The notes below the pieces were generated by a model. It was not told the origin of the DNA. It saw only the letters and a program-made list of their open reading frames with translations, and searched no databases. Below are positions 61,110 to 64,000 of a stretch of DNA of 64,000 bases, piece by piece. Origin of the DNA: Prolixibacter sp. NT017 (GTDB taxonomy: Bacteria; Bacteroidota; Bacteroidia; Bacteroidales; Prolixibacteraceae). How positions within the stretch are numbered: position 1 is the first letter of the stretch; each line of letters starts with the position of its first letter. A program made the position numbers and the translations under genes. Location: assembly GCF_009617875.1 (NCBI RefSeq), contig NZ_BLAV01000001.1, forward strand, positions 744,001 to 808,000, in the 5' to 3' direction.

Positions 61110-61772
61110 CTACCACTCGATCGGAGTTTTCCCATGTTGTTCCAGGTAGGCATTTGTTTTACTGAAGTGGCGGCAGCCGAAAAAGCCGCGGTCGGCTGAA
61201 AAAGGTGATGGGTGAGGTGCTTTTAACACGAGATGTTTATTGGTATCGATGAACTCGCCTTTGCGTTGGGCGTAAGCTCCCCACAGTAAGAAAACAAGGT
61301 TTTCCTTTTCATCAGCGAGTTTCCGGACCACTGCGTCAGTAAAAGTCTCCCAACCTTTGTTTTGATGCGAACCGGCCTGACGAGCCCGGACCGTTAATGT
61401 GGCATTGAGCAGGAAAACTCCCTGATGTGCCCATCGCTCAAGATTACCGCTTTGGGGTGCAGGAATATTCAAATCGTTGTTTAACTCTTTGAAGATGTTC
61501 TGCAGAGAGGGTGGAAAAGCGATTCCATCCTGAACGGAAAAGCAAAGTCCGTGTGCTTGGCCGGGGCCGTGATAGGGATCTTGTCCGAGTACCACCACTT
61601 TTACCTGATCGAACGGGCAGGAATCGAAAGCATTGAACATTTTCTTCCCGGGAGGATAGATGGTGTGTTGGGCATATTCATCTTTGACAAATTTCACCAA
61701 CGATTCAAAATAGGGTTGATCGAATTCTTCGTATAATACATTCTTCCAGCTTTCTTCTATTTTGACATCCAT
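61110..61772 (-). CDS. ung: Uracil-DNA glycosylase, family 1
   Basis: 220 residues, standard length. [18 protein letters not shown] carries the catalytic Asp65 (Asp64 in E. coli). LLNATLTV and [17 protein letters not shown] carry His187 and the DNA minor-groove Leu-loop equivalent. It removes uracil from DNA and starts base-excision repair. It stands alone between the HAD and NhaA genes. Confidence 0.97.
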   Translation of the reverse strand: MDVKIEESWKNVLYEEFDQPYFESLVKFVKDEYAQHTIYPPGKKMFNAFDSCPFDQVKVVVLGQDPYHGPGQAHGLCFSVQDGIAFPPSLQNIFKELNNDLNIPAPQSGNLERWAHQGVFLLNATLTVRARQAGSHQNKGWETFTDAVVRKLADEKENLVFLLWGAYAQRKGEFIDTNKHLVLKAPHPSPFSADRGFFGCRHFSKTNAYLEQHGKTPIEW

Positions 61773-61897
61773 AAAAAAGAGATGTTAGATTCAAGATTTT
61801 AGACTTAATCTTATTCTGATTTTTTTCGCCTTTGCCTTCTCCTGAGCCTGGTCTTCAGCCTTTATTGTTTATTTTTATTGTTCACGGTTCATTATTA

Positions 61898-63241
61898 TCA
61901 CGGTTCCACCGGATAACTGAATTCTTCATTTTTCGGTCGTGGAAGAATCCGGGACAACAGCAAATAGCCGACGACCCCGGCTACCAGCGAACCGCCTAAA
62001 ACACCCAGTTTTGCAGCGTTTAGCATCGAAAGGTCGAAGTAGGCCAGGTTGGAAATAAAGAGCGACATGGTGAAGCCCAAGCCTCCCAGGATAGCGACTC
62101 CAAACATATGCGACCATTTGATATTTTGCGGCAACTCGGCTAATCCAATTTTCACACCGCCCCACGAAAGTAGTGTAATACCCAACGCTTTTCCAACAAA
62201 TAGCGCCAGGGCCACACTCAGGCTCAAATAGCCGTACGGTCCCATGTTGCTTCCATCGAGCACAACACCTGCGTTACCGAGTGCAAATACCGGCATAATG
62301 AAATAGTTCACCATTTTGTGCATCATGTGTTCGATGCGTTGAGCCGGGCTCTGAACCATCTTTATCTGTCGCTTCAGATTATCGAGTTTATGTATTTCCT
62401 GGTCGGGAAGGGTGTATGATGTGGCACAATCGTCGCACATGTTGAATTTGTCGACATGGTCGTTGAATTCATTTGTCATCAGATTCCGGCGAACCGGAAC
62501 GGTAAAGGCTACCAATACACCGGCAATGGTGGCATGAATACCCGATTTCAGGAAGAAATACCAGACAACGGTTCCGATAACGACGTAAACCCATGGCTTG
62601 CGTACTCTCATCCAGTTGAGGATAAGCAACAGGGAAATCAGTGCCAATGCCTGCATCAGGTATTCCAGTTGGAGGTTCGATGAGTAGAATATGGCTATGA
62701 CCATGATAGCTCCAAGGTCGTCGACAATGGCAAGCGCTACCAGGAAAATTTTCAGCGAAAGCGGAACTCGTTTTCCCAGCAGACTCAAAATTCCCAGTGA
62801 AAAGGCAATATCGGTTGCCATCGGTATTCCCCAGCCTTGTGCACCGTCTTTTCCTAATGTGAGGGCCGAGAATAACAGTGCGGGTAATATCATGCCTCCT
62901 AAGGCTCCCAATGCCGGAAGTGCCGCTTTCCGCATGCTCGACAATTCACCGGCGATCACTTCGCGTTTGATTTCCAGGCCAACTACAAAAAAGAAAATGG
63001 CCATCAAGCCATCGTTAACCCAATGCAGCAGGTGCATCCCAACTTCGAAACTGCCCACTTTCAGGGCAATTTCGGTATGCCACAGGTGTTCGTATGTGTA
63101 GTGAAAGGCTGAGTTGGCCCAAAGTAGCGCAATGATGGTACAGACGATGAGCAAAATACCTCCCGAGGCGTCATTCTCGAGAAATTGGTGAAATCTCCGG
63201 CGTGACGCCTGGATAACTCTTTTAGGAACCATTTCCTGCAT
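61898..63241 (-). CDS. nhaA: NhaA-type Na+/H+ antiporter
   Basis: 447 residues, longer than the E. coli protein (388). The catalytic pair Asp174-Asp175 lies in AIVDDLGAIMV, and FFFVVGLEIKREV and MATDIAFSLG are conserved. A hydrophilic loop at about 258-312, with DKFNMCDDCATSY, is an insertion relative to E. coli. It exchanges Na+ for H+ at the inner membrane. Together with a sodium-type V/A-ATPase in the same window, this suggests that the cell runs a sodium economy. Confidence 0.95.
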   Translation of the reverse strand: MQEMVPKRVIQASRRRFHQFLENDASGGILLIVCTIIALLWANSAFHYTYEHLWHTEIALKVGSFEVGMHLLHWVNDGLMAIFFFVVGLEIKREVIAGELSSMRKAALPALGALGGMILPALLFSALTLGKDGAQGWGIPMATDIAFSLGILSLLGKRVPLSLKIFLVALAIVDDLGAIMVIAIFYSSNLQLEYLMQALALISLLLILNWMRVRKPWVYVVIGTVVWYFFLKSGIHATIAGVLVAFTVPVRRNLMTNEFNDHVDKFNMCDDCATSYTLPDQEIHKLDNLKRQIKMVQSPAQRIEHMMHKMVNYFIMPVFALGNAGVVLDGSNMGPYGYLSLSVALALFVGKALGITLLSWGGVKIGLAELPQNIKWSHMFGVAILGGLGFTMSLFISNLAYFDLSMLNAAKLGVLGGSLVAGVVGYLLLSRILPRPKNEEFSYPVEP

Positions 63242-63713
63242 AAGGTGAAATTGTCGTCAGGTTAAGAAAATTTTTGACCAAGCGGCCTGAGAAATAACCC
63301 TGCTAAGGTACGAAATTCCCCCTCCCGGGAAAATTTCAGATCAGACTACCTGATACAAGATAACAAAAAATAACCGGTGAAGTTTGACAAAAATATAGCG
63401 GTAGTTGGTAAGTATTGAATCGCTCTATTAGTGTATTTGTATGTAGATAATTAGCAAAGGCTGGTAAAGAGCTTTAGCGATGATTCGTCACAATTGTTCT
63501 GTTTCGTGCAGATGAATTAAGAGAAGTTTGAGATGCGCAAATAATTCAAAATGTTCAGATTCACTAGTACTTGTTTCGGGTATTGTTGTTAATACAAGAA
63601 CTTCTGTGTAAACATGCACAACTCTTAAATCTTTTTAAAAAATTTTAACAATGACTTGACTTAAATGTAAAATTATCTTTAATTAGTACCTGCAAATATT
63701 GGAAACGCGATAA
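63242..63713. other. Intergenic region between nhaA and the ROK gene
   Basis: 472 bases between divergent genes, AT-rich, especially 63600-63700. TATCTTTA and TGTATTTG occur but without a -33 partner. No reading frame or RNA gene recognised. Confidence 0.5.
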
Positions 63714-64000
63714 ATGATTCTGATAAGTAAAGAGGAAAGCCGAAGATTGACAGTGAATGGTATCAAACGCTATCGTCAGCGCATGCAGATACTAAGTTTG
63801 TTGTATGAGCATCGTTCGCTGTCGGCATCTGATTTAAGTAAGGAGGTTCATATCAGCCTGCCTACGACTAAAACATTGCTCGATGAATTAATCGCACTGA
63901 AAGCGGTTGAGACCAGCGGTATTGGCGAGTCGCGCGGAGGGCGGAAACCGGCTCTTTACAGTTTAGTGGCTGAAGCTTTTTATATCGTTGCCGTCGATAT
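63714..64000 (+). CDS. ROK-family transcriptional regulator or kinase, N-terminal part
   Basis: First 95 codons of a gene running off the window. Residues 22-80 form a winged HTH (RMQILSLLYEHRSLSASDLS, then VHISLPTTKTLLDELIALK and SRGGRKPALYSL), after which YIVAVDI begins the ROK sugar-kinase-type domain. This is the NagC/Mlc/XylR arrangement: a repressor that senses a sugar. Which sugar cannot be told. Confidence 0.82.
   Translation, partial: MILISKEESRRLTVNGIKRYRQRMQILSLLYEHRSLSASDLSKEVHISLPTTKTLLDELIALKAVETSGIGESRGGRKPALYSLVAEAFYIVAVD

Overview
The window is a chromosomal segment of a Bacteroidota bacterium, most likely a marine or sediment member of the Marinilabiliales (Prolixibacteraceae-like). 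This rests on two SusC/SusD pairs each under an ECF sigma/FecR pair, a GH97 glycosidase, a V/A-type ATPase operon in the order found in spirochaetes and Bacteroidetes, an AmgK/RapZ fusion, and a TAnnTTTG-type promoter. No rRNA, tRNA or CRISPR array was seen.

Layout. 1-3.4 kb: the start of a GH97 glucosidase on the minus strand, then an anomeric sugar kinase fused to a RapZ C-terminal domain, a 43-residue Cys-pair protein and a MurU-like nucleotidyltransferase, which together look like amino-sugar (cell-wall) recycling. 3.37-4.97 kb: a complete IS3-family element with inverted repeats and an A6G frameshift heptamer. 5.0-5.16 kb: an array of eight 21-bp units. 5.3-9.0 kb: M16 peptidase and a Cof-type HAD phosphatase. 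9.6-17.4 kb: V/A-ATPase operon E-DUF2764-A-B-D-I-K, whose K subunit has the sodium-ligand set. 17.7-26.0 kb: sigma/FecR/SusC/SusD/DUF218 locus. 26.2-28.0 kb: FMN-binding protein and porin. 28.4-32.6 kb: DUF169 protein and a very long PAS histidine kinase with periplasmic OB-like domains.

32.6-45 kb is the accessory region. It starts with a holin-like protein and a DUF5675-SH3 protein without any phage, followed by a RAYT (REP-associated tyrosine transposase) gene that is cut at its conserved tyrosine motif by a roughly 0.3-kb GIY-YIG nuclease element with its own inverted ends. It continues with a second 8 x 21-bp array, an unknown helical protein, an AT-rich group of unknown genes (one with an Abi_C-like tail, one with a T5orf172-type GIY-YIG domain), and then small single-gene units (VOC, ArsR plus AHSA1, lipoprotein hydrolase, Arr rifamycin ADP-ribosyltransferase, RibD-like reductase, cupin). 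Palindromic repeats built on CCTGTCA and CCGTCAG cores are scattered between 28.1 and 44.9 kb, and one lies inside the RAYT reading frame. The RAYT is the natural candidate for having spread them.

45-55.9 kb: MgtC/DUF4010 membrane protein, secreted alpha/beta hydrolase, a second SusD/SusC/FecR/sigma locus and an AraC regulator with a membrane sensor domain, all on the minus strand. 56.3-57.8 kb: divergent oxyR and dps. 58-60 kb: two lipoproteins (COG3014-like and LpoB-like). 60.2-64 kb: HAD phosphatase, uracil-DNA glycosylase, NhaA antiporter and the start of a ROK-family gene.

Most promising for new biology: the GIY-YIG element inside the RAYT with the surrounding repeat family; the orphan holin/DUF5675 cassette; the kinase-RapZ fusion beside MurU; and the two 168-bp arrays of the same design. 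Functions are assigned by reading motifs in the translated sequence; no database search was run.
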